From: an uncultured Erysipelotrichaceae bacterium
GTDB lineage: Bacteria > Bacillota_I > Bacilli_A > RF39 > UBA660
Direction of reading: 5' to 3'
DNA: 11,906 bases
NCBI GenBank assembly: GCA_902803795.1
Contig: CADCRC010000122.1
Location: forward strand, 1-11,906
How positions within the stretch are numbered: position 1 is the stretch's first letter; each line of letters opens with the position of its first letter. This document shows positions 1 through 7,128 of this stretch, piece after piece. The position numbers and the translations under genes were made by a program. The notes beneath the pieces were generated by a model. The model saw only the letters and a program-made list of their open reading frames with translations, was not told the origin of the DNA and did no database searches.

Positions 1-3
1 AAA

Positions 4-80
4 TGGTGACGAGTATGGAATTCGAATCCATGAATGCTGCCGTGAAAGGGCAGTGTGTTAAGCCACTTCACCAACTCGCC
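4..80 (-). tRNA. tRNA-Glu (anticodon TTC)
   Basis: Decodes GAA/GAG. On the minus strand the cloverleaf folds completely. The acceptor GGCGAGT pairs with ACTCGTC (one G-U pair). The anticodon stem CTGCC/GGCAG encloses the loop CTTTCAC with TTC at positions 34-36. The T arm is ATGGA-TTCGAAT-TCCAT, the discriminator is A, and CCA is encoded. It is the last gene in the window of a tRNA cluster read toward position 1. It lies three bases after tRNA-Asn, and the cluster may continue beyond the edge. C32 is present, so it could in principle be a substrate of the TtcA-like enzyme at 2157; that link is inference only. Glutamyl-tRNA synthetase at 3030 would charge it. Confidence 0.96.
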
Positions 81-83
81 ATA

Positions 84-160
84 TGGCGCCCCAGACAGGA
101 CTCGAACCTGTGACATCTTGATTAACAGTCAAGCGCTCTAACCGACTGAGCTACTAAGGC
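84..160 (-). tRNA. tRNA-Asn (anticodon GTT)
   Basis: Decodes AAC/AAT. The acceptor GCCTTAG pairs with CTGGGGC (two G-U pairs). The D stem is GCTC/GAGC. The anticodon stem CTTGA/TCAAG encloses CTGTTAA, giving anticodon GTT. The T arm is ACAGG-TTCGAGT-CCTGT, the discriminator is G as usual for Asn, and CCA is encoded. It sits between tRNA-Ile and tRNA-Glu with three-base spacers on both sides, so all three must be cut from one precursor. C32 is present. Confidence 0.96.
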
Positions 161-163
161 AAC

Positions 164-240
<77 letters not shown>

Positions 241-262
241 ACTTCTTTCCAAGTACTTATTA

Positions 263-291
263 AGTTTACAATATTTTTTAATTTTATGCAA
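263..291 (-). promoter_or_regulatory. Promoter of the tRNA Ile-Asn-Glu cluster
   Basis: On the minus strand, TTGCAT (286-291) and TAAACT (263-268) are separated by exactly 17 bases. This is a plausible housekeeping-sigma promoter. Transcription would start around 255 and give a leader of about 15 bases before mature tRNA-Ile. It lies back to back with the rightward promoter at 343-371. Confidence 0.65.
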
Positions 292-342
292 TACCTAAAT
301 TAATAAAAATATAAAAAAATTAATATTTATAGGATATTTTAA

Positions 343-371
343 TTGATATAGAACAAAAAAAATAGTATAAT
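343..371 (+). promoter_or_regulatory. Promoter of the ClpX-like gene and downstream block
   Basis: TTGATA (343-348), a 17-base spacer, and a perfect TATAAT (366-371). The predicted transcript starts near 378, leaving a leader of about 47 bases before the ATG at 425. I see no CIRCE or CtsR-type operator around it, so heat-shock control of the ClpX-like gene is not indicated by this sequence. Confidence 0.75.
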
Positions 372-424
372 AAGGCAAAAAAGGGATGAATATGTTTTCT
401 TTTTAATTAGGGGGATAGAGAAAT

Positions 425-2131
425 ATGCAAGAATTTAAAAAAAACTTTGTTGCAAGTTTAGTAAAAAAACATACTATTAATAGTAATACATTTATGTTTA
501 GTCACGTAAAAACTATAACAGGACAATATGATGAAAAAAATGGTTTGTTTTTATCAGATGATGGAAGTGCATATGATTCAATTGATAATATTAATTCAAA
601 TAATATAACAGATGAATTTTATTTTAATAATGCAATTCAAATGTATCAATTAAAAAAAGAAAGTTCAACAAGTCCAAGTGTAAAATTATCTGATGTTATT
701 AAAGAATATAATAAAAACAATATAGAAACACTTGTATTTTTAAATTTTGATAATGATATGGTAGAAAGTATTTCTATAAATAAAAATGCAATATTAAATT
801 TAGGAAAAGATGTATTTGATATTGAAGCAATAGAAGATATAGAATCTCAAAGAAACTTTTACGAAGAAATAATACTTGATTTAACATCTGAAGTAATAAA
901 TGGAGATTATACTTTGGAGCAACTAGAAGAAATTAAATCAGATGTATTATATTTAAAAGAAGCACTAGAATCATTAAGCTTTTCAATTGATGTAGAAAAA
1001 GAAACACAATCAAGAAATTTAAAAGATACAAAAGAAGAAATAGTAAATAGACCTAATAGAATATCTATTATTAATAAAATAAATAAAGAAAATAAAATAG
1101 AAAAAAAGACAAGAAAAATAGTTGAAAAAGATGAACTTATAGAGAATAATTCATTAGAAAAAAATGAATTAATAGATATAGACAAATTATTTAAACAAGT
1201 AACTAATACTCTTAAAGCACAAGATAAACCAGCAAGAAGATTAATTGTTGAAATAGCTAGAATGAATATGAATAATCATGAAAAAAATGGTATAATGCTT
1301 ACAGGATCAACTGGAGTAGGAAAAACAAAATTATTAAGTCTAATATCAAAATATTTAAATAGACCTATGATTATAATCGATTCAACACAATTAACTTCAC
1401 CAGGTTATGTTGGAAAAGATATAGAAGATTATTTATGGGATTTATATGAAAGTGTAGGAAAAGACAAAGATAAAGCAGAAAAAGCAATAGTATTCTTCGA
1501 TGAAATAGATAAAAAAGGATCAGAATCAAAATCAGATGTATCTGGCCGTGCGGTATTAAATGTTTTATTAAAATTTTTAGATGGAACAGACTATGATATA
1601 TGTCAAGATAGAAAAACATCTGCATCTAAAATAAAAATTAATACATCTAATATGATAATTATTGCAGGTGGAGCATTTAGTGATGTATATGAAGTAAAAG
1701 AAGAAAACCAAATAGGATTTAGTAAACAAGAAAATGAAAATAAAAAAGTTGAAATAGATGATTTCATAAATAAAGCAATGATACCAAAAGAATTTATGGC
1801 AAGATTTCCAGTATTTATACATTTAAATGACTTAGATGCTAAAGCATTAAAAGAAATACTTGAAGAATCTATAGAATCACCTATAAAAAATGAACAAGAG
1901 ACATTTAAAAAATTAGGAGTTAAATTAACATATACTTCTGATTATATAGATGAAGTAGTAAGAAATGCAATAGCTAAAAAAACTGGTGCAAGAAGTCTAA
2001 AAGGAATTATTGCAGATTCTACTTGGGATGCATTTGATAAAATATCATCAAATAATATATTTGATGAAGTAATACTATCTAAAGAAACACTAGAGGATAA
2101 TACAAATTATAAATTAGTAAAAAGAAAATAA
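425..2131 (+). CDS. ClpX-like AAA+ unfoldase with a non-ClpX N-terminal region
   Basis: Predicted ATP-driven protein unfoldase of the ClpX/HslU clade, cytoplasmic, 568 residues. AAA+ motifs are in order: Walker A GSTGVGKT (294-301), pore loop GYVG (327-330), Walker B IVFFDE (355-360), sensor-1 Asn409 ahead of an AGGAF stretch as in ClpX, an IGF tripeptide (430-432) at the place of ClpX's ClpP-docking loop, a likely arginine finger R460 in ARFP, and sensor-2 GAR (521-523). Residues 1-250 do not look like ClpX. The four-Cys zinc-binding domain is absent (the only Cys is 393). Instead there is a mixed region to about 115, a likely helical or coiled stretch at about 135-200, and a charged linker. 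The ribosome site AGGGGG (409-414) supports the ATG at 425. It is the first gene of a likely operon, 25 bases before the TtcA-like gene. Family assignment of the ATPase core is secure. Calling it true ClpX is not, and its substrates are unknown. Confidence 0.88.
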   Translation: MQEFKKNFVASLVKKHTINSNTFMFSHVKTITGQYDEKNGLFLSDDGSAYDSIDNINSNNITDEFYFNNAIQMYQLKKESSTSPSVKLSDVIKEYNKNNIETLVFLNFDNDMVESISINKNAILNLGKDVFDIEAIEDIESQRNFYEEIILDLTSEVINGDYTLEQLEEIKSDVLYLKEALESLSFSIDVEKETQSRNLKDTKEEIVNRPNRISIINKINKENKIEKKTRKIVEKDELIENNSLEKNELIDIDKLFKQVTNTLKAQDKPARRLIVEIARMNMNNHEKNGIMLTGSTGVGKTKLLSLISKYLNRPMIIIDSTQLTSPGYVGKDIEDYLWDLYESVGKDKDKAEKAIVFFDEIDKKGSESKSDVSGRAVLNVLLKFLDGTDYDICQDRKTSASKIKINTSNMIIIAGGAFSDVYEVKEENQIGFSKQENENKKVEIDDFINKAMIPKEFMARFPVFIHLNDLDAKALKEILEESIESPIKNEQETFKKLGVKLTYTSDYIDEVVRNAIAKKTGARSLKGIIADSTWDAFDKISSNNIFDEVILSKETLEDNTNYKLVKRK

Positions 2132-2156
2132 TAAAAAAGAATATAAAGAGGGAATT

Positions 2157-2969
2157 ATGTATTATAAAGATATAGAAAGATCAATTATAACTACATTTAG
2201 AAAAGAAATATGGTCTAAATTTGTAAAAGCAGTTCAAGATTATAAATTAATAAATGAAAATGATAAAATAATGTGTTGCATAAGTGGAGGAAAAGATTCA
2301 TTTTTACTAGCTAAATTATTAGAAGAATTAAAAAAACATGGTAAATTTAAATTTGATATTGTATATGTTACAATGAATCCAGGATATAACAAAACTAATT
2401 TAAAAAAAATAAAAGAAAATGCAAAAAAATTAAATATAGATTTAGAAATATTTGAATCAGATGTATTTAAAGTATCAATTAAATTATCAGAAGAAAAACC
2501 ATGTTATATGTGTGCAAGAATGAGAAGAGGATGTTTGTATAAACATGCAAAAGATTTAGGATGTAATAAAATTGCACTTGCTCATCACTTTGATGATGTA
2601 ATAGAAACAAATCTTCTATCAATGTTTTACTCAAGTGAAATTAGAACAATGATGCCTAAACTTCATAGTCAGAACTTTGAAGGATTAGAATTAATTAGAC
2701 CAATGTATTACATAAGAGAAGAAAATATAATTAAATGGGCTAAATATAATAAATTATCATTTATAAATTGTGCATGTCCTTTAGCAAAAAAAGAAAATAA
2801 TTCAAAAAGAAAATATATAAAGAAAATTATAAAAGAATTATCTAAAGATAATCCTAATTTAGAATATAACATATTTAAATCTATGGAAAATGTAGAATTA
2901 GAAGCAATTATTTCTTATAAAGATAAAAATGGAAAACATAATTTTTTAGATTATTATGATAAACAATAG
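2157..2969 (+). CDS. ttcA: TtcA-like tRNA 2-thiocytidine biosynthesis protein
   Basis: Predicted PP-loop ATPase that thiolates cytidine 32 of some tRNAs using an iron-sulfur cluster; cytoplasmic, 270 residues. Seen in the sequence: PP-loop SGGKDS (43-48), a CxxC pair C116/C119 in KPCYMCARMRRG (TtcA has a matching C-x2-C followed by an RRG segment), HHFDD (143-147), and C205/C207 in NCACP, one of which would be the third cluster ligand. Length is somewhat below the E. coli enzyme, mainly by shorter ends. The ribosome site GAGGG lies just before the ATG. It sits 25 bases after the ClpX-like gene and upstream of gltX, fitting a translation-related operon. Related PP-loop thiolases (TtuA type) are the main alternative, but the missing extra zinc fingers and the CxxC-RRG context favour TtcA. 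The exact target tRNAs cannot be read from the sequence. Confidence 0.85.
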   Translation: MYYKDIERSIITTFRKEIWSKFVKAVQDYKLINENDKIMCCISGGKDSFLLAKLLEELKKHGKFKFDIVYVTMNPGYNKTNLKKIKENAKKLNIDLEIFESDVFKVSIKLSEEKPCYMCARMRRGCLYKHAKDLGCNKIALAHHFDDVIETNLLSMFYSSEIRTMMPKLHSQNFEGLELIRPMYYIREENIIKWAKYNKLSFINCACPLAKKENNSKRKYIKKIIKELSKDNPNLEYNIFKSMENVELEAIISYKDKNGKHNFLDYYDKQ

Positions 2970-3015
2970 AAAAATAAATTATTTTATAATATAATTGATA
3001 TATGACTATAAATGA

Positions 3016-3024
3016 AAGGTAGGA
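3016..3024 (+). promoter_or_regulatory. Ribosome binding site fixing the gltX start
   Basis: AAGGTAGGA lies five bases before the ATG at 3030. An upstream in-frame ATG at 3012 would place this purine-rich site inside the coding region and has no good site of its own, so 3030 is the better start. Confidence 0.7.
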
Positions 3025-3029
3025 TTATT

Positions 3030-4691
3030 ATGAATTTAGAAGAAAGAAAAGATTTAGCAAACATTTTATTTCCTAATATAAAAAACACAAGAGAGTATTA
3101 TGAAAAAAAATATCCAAATAGAAATTTACCAGAAGGCGCAATGGTTACAAGATTTGGACCATCACCAACAGGATTTGTTCATATGGGAAGTTTGTTTTCT
3201 TCTTTTGTAGATTCAACCTATGCTAAACAAAGTGGTGGAGTATTTTTCTTAAGAATTGAAGATACAGATCAAAAAAGAATGGTTGAAAATGGAATAGATG
3301 GAATTTTTAATGATTTAGAAAGTTTTGATATAGTACCTGATGAATCAAGTAAAAATGGTGGAGAATATGGACCATATATACAAAGTGAGAGAACTGAAAT
3401 TTATCAAACTTATGTAAAAGATTTAATTATTCAAGGCTATGCTTATCCATGTTTTATGAAAGAAGAAGAAATTGAATCAATTAAAGAAGAACAAAAAGTT
3501 GCGAAAACTAAAGTCGGAATATACGGAATGTATGCCCAAGATAGAGATTTAACATTAGATGAAATTAAGCAACATTTAGATAATAATGATGAATATGTAA
3601 TTAGATTAAAATCACCAGGCAATCCTGAAAATATAATTAAATTTCATGATGAAATAAAAGGAGATATATCATTTCCTGAATATGATATGGACATGGTATT
3701 ACTTAAAAAAGATGGAACACCAACATATCATTTAGCTCATGCAATAGATGATCATTTAATGCATACAACTCATGTAATTCGTGGTGATGAATGGGTATCA
3801 AGTATTCCACTTCATGTACAATTATTTAACATATTAGGTTTTGATTTACCTAAATATTGTCATACCGCCCCAATTACTAAAAAAGATGAAGAAACAGGCA
3901 ATATCAGAAAATTATCAAAAAGATTAGATCCAGAAGCAGCAGTATCCTATTATCATGAAATGGGTATTCCAATTCCCGCTGTAAAACTTTATTTAGCAAC
4001 CATCTTAAATTCAAACTTTGAAGAATGGTATTTAAACAATTCAGATAAAAAAATAGATGATTTTACTTTTACATTTGATAGAATGGCAGTTGGTGGAACA
4101 GCATTTGATATAGAAAAACTTATGAATATTTCTAAAACATACTTTTCAAGAAAGCCAGCTAAAGAAATATATGAAGAAGCATTAGAATATACAGACAAAT
4201 ATGATAAAGAATATAATAAAAAACTAAAAGATAATAAAGATAAAATGATAAACTTCTTAAATATAGAAAAAGATAGTGATAGACCACGTAAGGATATATC
4301 CAAATATTCTGATATTAAAGAAGAGTTTTCATATAGTTTATTAGAAGATTTTAAAAAAGAGAATTATTCTAAATATGATGGTGATAAAAAATATGATGTT
4401 GATTTAATAACTGATTATATTAATAATTATCTAGACTTAGATGTAGATAATTCAACATGGTTTAATACAGTTAAAGAATTCGCAACTAATAATAACTTTG
4501 CCGCTTCACCAAAAGACTATAAAAAAGATCCAGATAAATACAAAGGTCATGTTGGAGATATATGTGAAGCAATAAGAGTAATGATTACTGGAAGATTAAA
4601 ATCTCCTGATTTATTTAGTATAATGAAAATAATTGGAAAAGATGAAATACTAGAAAGAATTAATTTATATAAGGATTATATTAATAAATAG
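3030..4691 (+). CDS. gltX: Glutamyl-tRNA synthetase (GltX)
   Basis: Class I aminoacyl-tRNA synthetase that charges tRNA-Glu with glutamate; cytoplasmic, 553 residues from the ATG at 3030. The signature RFGPSPTG (41-48) is followed by HMGS (51-54), the HIGH-motif variant. FLRIEDTD, the GYAYPCF segment and RGDEW of the GlxRS catalytic domain follow. KLSKR (294-298) is the KMSKS equivalent. The C-terminal third is the helical anticodon-binding part and ends with a HVGDICEAIR segment typical of the family. It is longer than common bacterial GltX (about 480-500), partly from a roughly 25-residue N-terminal lead and partly from a Lys/Asp-rich insertion around 370-460. It is co-oriented with ttcA (60-base gap) and the phosphoesterase gene. 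A tRNA-Glu gene lies in the same window on the other strand. GlnRS is less likely because the FGPSPTG-type motif and the overall pattern are GluRS-like. Confidence 0.95.
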   Translation: MNLEERKDLANILFPNIKNTREYYEKKYPNRNLPEGAMVTRFGPSPTGFVHMGSLFSSFVDSTYAKQSGGVFFLRIEDTDQKRMVENGIDGIFNDLESFDIVPDESSKNGGEYGPYIQSERTEIYQTYVKDLIIQGYAYPCFMKEEEIESIKEEQKVAKTKVGIYGMYAQDRDLTLDEIKQHLDNNDEYVIRLKSPGNPENIIKFHDEIKGDISFPEYDMDMVLLKKDGTPTYHLAHAIDDHLMHTTHVIRGDEWVSSIPLHVQLFNILGFDLPKYCHTAPITKKDEETGNIRKLSKRLDPEAAVSYYHEMGIPIPAVKLYLATILNSNFEEWYLNNSDKKIDDFTFTFDRMAVGGTAFDIEKLMNISKTYFSRKPAKEIYEEALEYTDKYDKEYNKKLKDNKDKMINFLNIEKDSDRPRKDISKYSDIKEEFSYSLLEDFKKENYSKYDGDKKYDVDLITDYINNYLDLDVDNSTWFNTVKEFATNNNFAASPKDYKKDPDKYKGHVGDICEAIRVMITGRLKSPDLFSIMKIIGKDEILERINLYKDYINK

Positions 4692-4736
4692 TATAATCTT
4701 TTTAAAACTAAAATATTATAATGGGGGTATTATGGT

Positions 4737-5846
4737 ATGGATGAACTTAAAAAAATAAAAAAAGAAAGAGATAGATTAATAAACGATAAAAAAGATAAAT
4801 GGATAAATATAGAAAATAAAATGGACGCTATAAAAATAGTAGAAGATGTACTAGAATACGCTGAAAAGCATAAAAACAATCTATCAATTGAAGATATAAG
4901 AATATTAAAAGGAATATTAATTAGATTTCAATGTTACTTAGATAATAATAGGCCATATAAATTAGAGCCAAAATTTACACCAACAAAAAATGATAATTAT
5001 ATAAGAAATTTTGAAAATAATATAAATTGTGATAAATTCATAGTAGTCGCAGATACTCATTATAACTATAAAGAAAAAGAAGATATTTCATATAAAAAAT
5101 ATGTAGAATTATTAAATAAAGAAATATCAAATAGAAATATTAAAATAGTATTTCATTGTGGCGACTTTGTAGAAAGTATGCCTAATATTTCAAATCAAAA
5201 AAAAGAAAAATATGAAGATATATTATTAGAAGAAATAGAATATGCATATGATACATTTAAATTAGATAATAATGCAATATGTTATCTAACATTAGGAAAT
5301 CATGATATGAATTCTTTCTTTATAAGACCAGATATAGTAAATCAAAAAATATTAGATAAATTTTTAAACAATCAAAATATAATAGTTGATGGTATGGGAT
5401 TTTCTCCATATAATATAAATGGATTAAAAATACTAATATTTCACAGTTTAAAAAACTATATGAGTCTAGTAAATGATATAGATAAAGAAGGAGTAGATAA
5501 AGAAAATCTATTCTCACCATTTAAATTTAATTATATAGAACTATCTGGACATTCTCATAGATATTTAGATAAAGCAAGTTCAAGATTTGAAAATGAATCT
5601 AATTTTGATATACCATGTTTATACAAATATCCTAAACCATCAGCTAATATAAGAGAAATAGATCTTCCAGGATTAGTAGTATTTGAAAGAGAAGATGATA
5701 ATCTACTAATAACTCCAATATTCTTTGATGATAATTATAAAAAACAAGAGATATCATTAAAAAAGTATCATGACCAAACACATAAAAAACTAATACTAGT
5801 AAATAATGATAAAAATCTATTACTAAAAAAAGCATTTAATAAATAA
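4737..5846 (+). CDS. Calcineurin-like metallophosphoesterase with helical N-terminal extension
   Basis: Predicted two-metal phosphoesterase; substrate unknown; 369 residues, cytoplasmic (no signal peptide or membrane segment). The full set of family motifs is present: DTH (D106, H108), GD (142-143) in HCGDFVE, GNHD (187-190), H236 in IFHSLKN, and GHSH (271-274). The active site should therefore be intact. Residues 1-75 are charged and probably helical or coiled and lie outside the catalytic domain. Residues 310-369 form a C-terminal part with no recognised motif. The ribosome site GGGGG (4723-4727) sits nine bases before the ATG. An ATG at 4732 is in another frame and closes quickly. It follows gltX by 45 bases with no clear terminator and is tightly joined to the next gene (10-base gap), suggesting the two products act together. 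Nucleotide, cyclic-nucleotide or protein phosphatase activity are all possible. Confidence 0.85.
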   Translation: MDELKKIKKERDRLINDKKDKWINIENKMDAIKIVEDVLEYAEKHKNNLSIEDIRILKGILIRFQCYLDNNRPYKLEPKFTPTKNDNYIRNFENNINCDKFIVVADTHYNYKEKEDISYKKYVELLNKEISNRNIKIVFHCGDFVESMPNISNQKKEKYEDILLEEIEYAYDTFKLDNNAICYLTLGNHDMNSFFIRPDIVNQKILDKFLNNQNIIVDGMGFSPYNINGLKILIFHSLKNYMSLVNDIDKEGVDKENLFSPFKFNYIELSGHSHRYLDKASSRFENESNFDIPCLYKYPKPSANIREIDLPGLVVFEREDDNLLITPIFFDDNYKKQEISLKKYHDQTHKKLILVNNDKNLLLKKAFNK

Positions 5847-5856
5847 GGACAAATAT

Positions 5857-6777
5857 ATGATAAGAAATGAACAAATAATATGGCAAATTAATAGTTTAGA
5901 TGTATCTGATAAACTAAAAAACAATATTAAAATACAAGAATATATATTAGATATGTATGATATATATAATGATCTAACATTAGAAGATATATCTATAAAT
6001 GATGAAGATAATTTAAAAGGAATACTATTAGATTTACATAAAGATAGAAAAACAAATAGATATAAATATCATTCTACAATATTATTTATAGAAAATGAAT
6101 TAGATGGATATGACATAATAGAAAAAATAGTATTTGATATAAAAAATAATAAATTAAATAAAATAATTGTACCGGGCAATATATGTAAAATACAAACTAG
6201 AAAATTTGATTCTAATAATATAGAAATACAAAGAATAAAAACATATGAAAAATATAGACCATTTAGAATAATACATGATAATAATATAGATGAATATACT
6301 AAAAAGAATATAACAAAAGAAGATTTGTATTTTAAATATGAAGATGTACAAACATTATTTTCTAGAGAAATATTTATGTATAAACTAACAAGAAATTCTA
6401 ATATAGGTACAGCACAATTAGAAATATTCTTTCCAGGTACAGCAATACGAGATAGATATGAATTAATACTAAAAGCAATTCAATTAGATTATGAAAAAAT
6501 AGATGAATTAAATACATATTATGATATAGAAACTATGATAAATGATTTAAGAATATCATATATGTTTATAGATAATATGAAGGAAAAAGAAAATAGATTA
6601 AAAGAAATAGACATATATAATCAAATGAATAATAGAAAGTTTTCTAAGAAACAATACAAATCATTGTTATTAGAAAAAATATTTGAATTAGATAATAAAA
6701 ATATAATTAATGAATTAAGAAATATGATAATTAATTCTGATTATTTTAATAAACAGAAAATAAAAAGAATAAAATAA
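5857..6777 (+). CDS. Hypothetical protein, partner gene of the phosphoesterase
   Basis: I do not recognise this 306-residue protein. It is soluble in appearance, with no signal peptide or membrane segment, and rich in Ile, Asn, Lys and Asp. Predicted shape from composition: a helical N-terminal part (1-75), a mixed alpha/beta core (about 75-200) including the segments TILFIENELDGYD and NKIIVPGNICKI, a conserved-looking stretch AQLEIFFPGTAIRDRYELI (about 187-205), and a helical, Lys-rich C-terminus. Translation should start at 5857, given AAGGA at 5845-5849, which overlaps the previous stop. The 10-base gap to the phosphoesterase gene argues for co-translation and a shared role. Base composition matches the neighbours and nothing suggests a broken gene. 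The next gene-like signal downstream is a terminator at 6938-6966, so this is probably the last gene of the operon begun at 425. Confidence 0.75.
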   Translation: MIRNEQIIWQINSLDVSDKLKNNIKIQEYILDMYDIYNDLTLEDISINDEDNLKGILLDLHKDRKTNRYKYHSTILFIENELDGYDIIEKIVFDIKNNKLNKIIVPGNICKIQTRKFDSNNIEIQRIKTYEKYRPFRIIHDNNIDEYTKKNITKEDLYFKYEDVQTLFSREIFMYKLTRNSNIGTAQLEIFFPGTAIRDRYELILKAIQLDYEKIDELNTYYDIETMINDLRISYMFIDNMKEKENRLKEIDIYNQMNNRKFSKKQYKSLLLEKIFELDNKNIINELRNMIINSDYFNKQKIKRIK

Positions 6778-6937
6778 AAATAACTTATACAATTATTACT
6801 ATATGACAAATGTTTGATGTAACAAATAAAATCATATAATATAGAAAATAGTACGTATAGAATAAATATTAAAATAATAGGTATAGGTAGAACTAATAAT
6901 AAACCACATTTCTTAAATTTAAATTAATAGTTATTAT

Positions 6938-6966
6938 AACTTAGATTGAAATATATCTAAGTTTTT
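6938..6966 (+). terminator. Rho-independent terminator
   Basis: AACTTAGAT (6938-6946) and ATCTAAGTT (6955-6963) form a perfect 9-pair stem with an 8-base loop, running into a T tract (6962-6966). Only two pairs are G-C, but this is normal for such an AT-rich genome. It would end the operon that starts at 425, or a short RNA starting near 6847. Confidence 0.65.
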
Positions 6967-7072
6967 AATATTTAAATTAATTTTTTTAAAATCTAATAAA
7001 CAATTTTATCTTATAAAAAGTAAAAAAATGCTAAAATAATCATATTTTATATAGTTCCTAGAAAAAAATAAC

Positions 7073-7101
7073 TATACATATTTAACTTTTTGTGGTATAA
7101 T
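7073..7101 (+). promoter_or_regulatory. Extended -10 promoter of the 7129 gene
   Basis: TGGTATAAT (7093-7101) is an exact extended -10 element. TATACA (7073-7078) lies at a 17-base spacing as a partial -35. The predicted start near 7108 gives a leader of about 20 bases containing the ribosome site GGGGG (7113-7117). Confidence 0.75.
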
Positions 7102-7128
7102 ATGGGGCAGATGGGGGAAGTGTAACTA

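Larger units (their letters stand above)
6778..7128. other. Gene-free gap between operons
   Basis: This 351-base AT-rich stretch has no convincing gene. It holds a TATAAT box at 6835-6840 with a poorly spaced TTGATG (6814-6819, 15-base spacer), a startless open stretch of 34 codons (6823-6924), a hairpin terminator (6938-6966), and the promoter of the next gene (7073-7101). A 7-base inverted repeat TATAGTT/AACTATA (7050-7056 and 7070-7076) overlaps that promoter's -35 region and could be an operator; the evidence for this is weak. Confidence 0.6.

Noticed and set aside
241..424. Heat-shock operator (CIRCE or CtsR box) before the ClpX-like gene
   Set aside because: Neither the paired TTAGCACTC/GAGTGCTAA nor the GTCAAA-type tandem heptads are present.
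907..1185. Minus-strand open frame rich in Ser, Ile and Phe
   Set aside because: It is antisense to the ClpX-like gene. Its composition is what reverse reading of Lys/Glu/Asn-rich codons gives, and it has no ribosome site. The other long minus-strand open frames across the window are of the same kind.
2985..2990. TATAAT before gltX as a promoter
   Set aside because: No -35-like hexamer occurs 16-18 bases upstream; such boxes are common by chance in this DNA.
4692..4722. TATAAT at 4717-4722 as a promoter for the phosphoesterase gene
   Set aside because: A start about seven bases downstream would fall at or beyond the ribosome site at 4723-4727, and no -35 sits at the right distance. Read-through from gltX is more likely.
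6778..7128. CRISPR array, riboswitch or attachment site in the longest gap
   Set aside because: I saw no regularly spaced direct repeats, no recognisable riboswitch core and no tRNA-end duplication. Only a hairpin terminator and promoter elements are supported.
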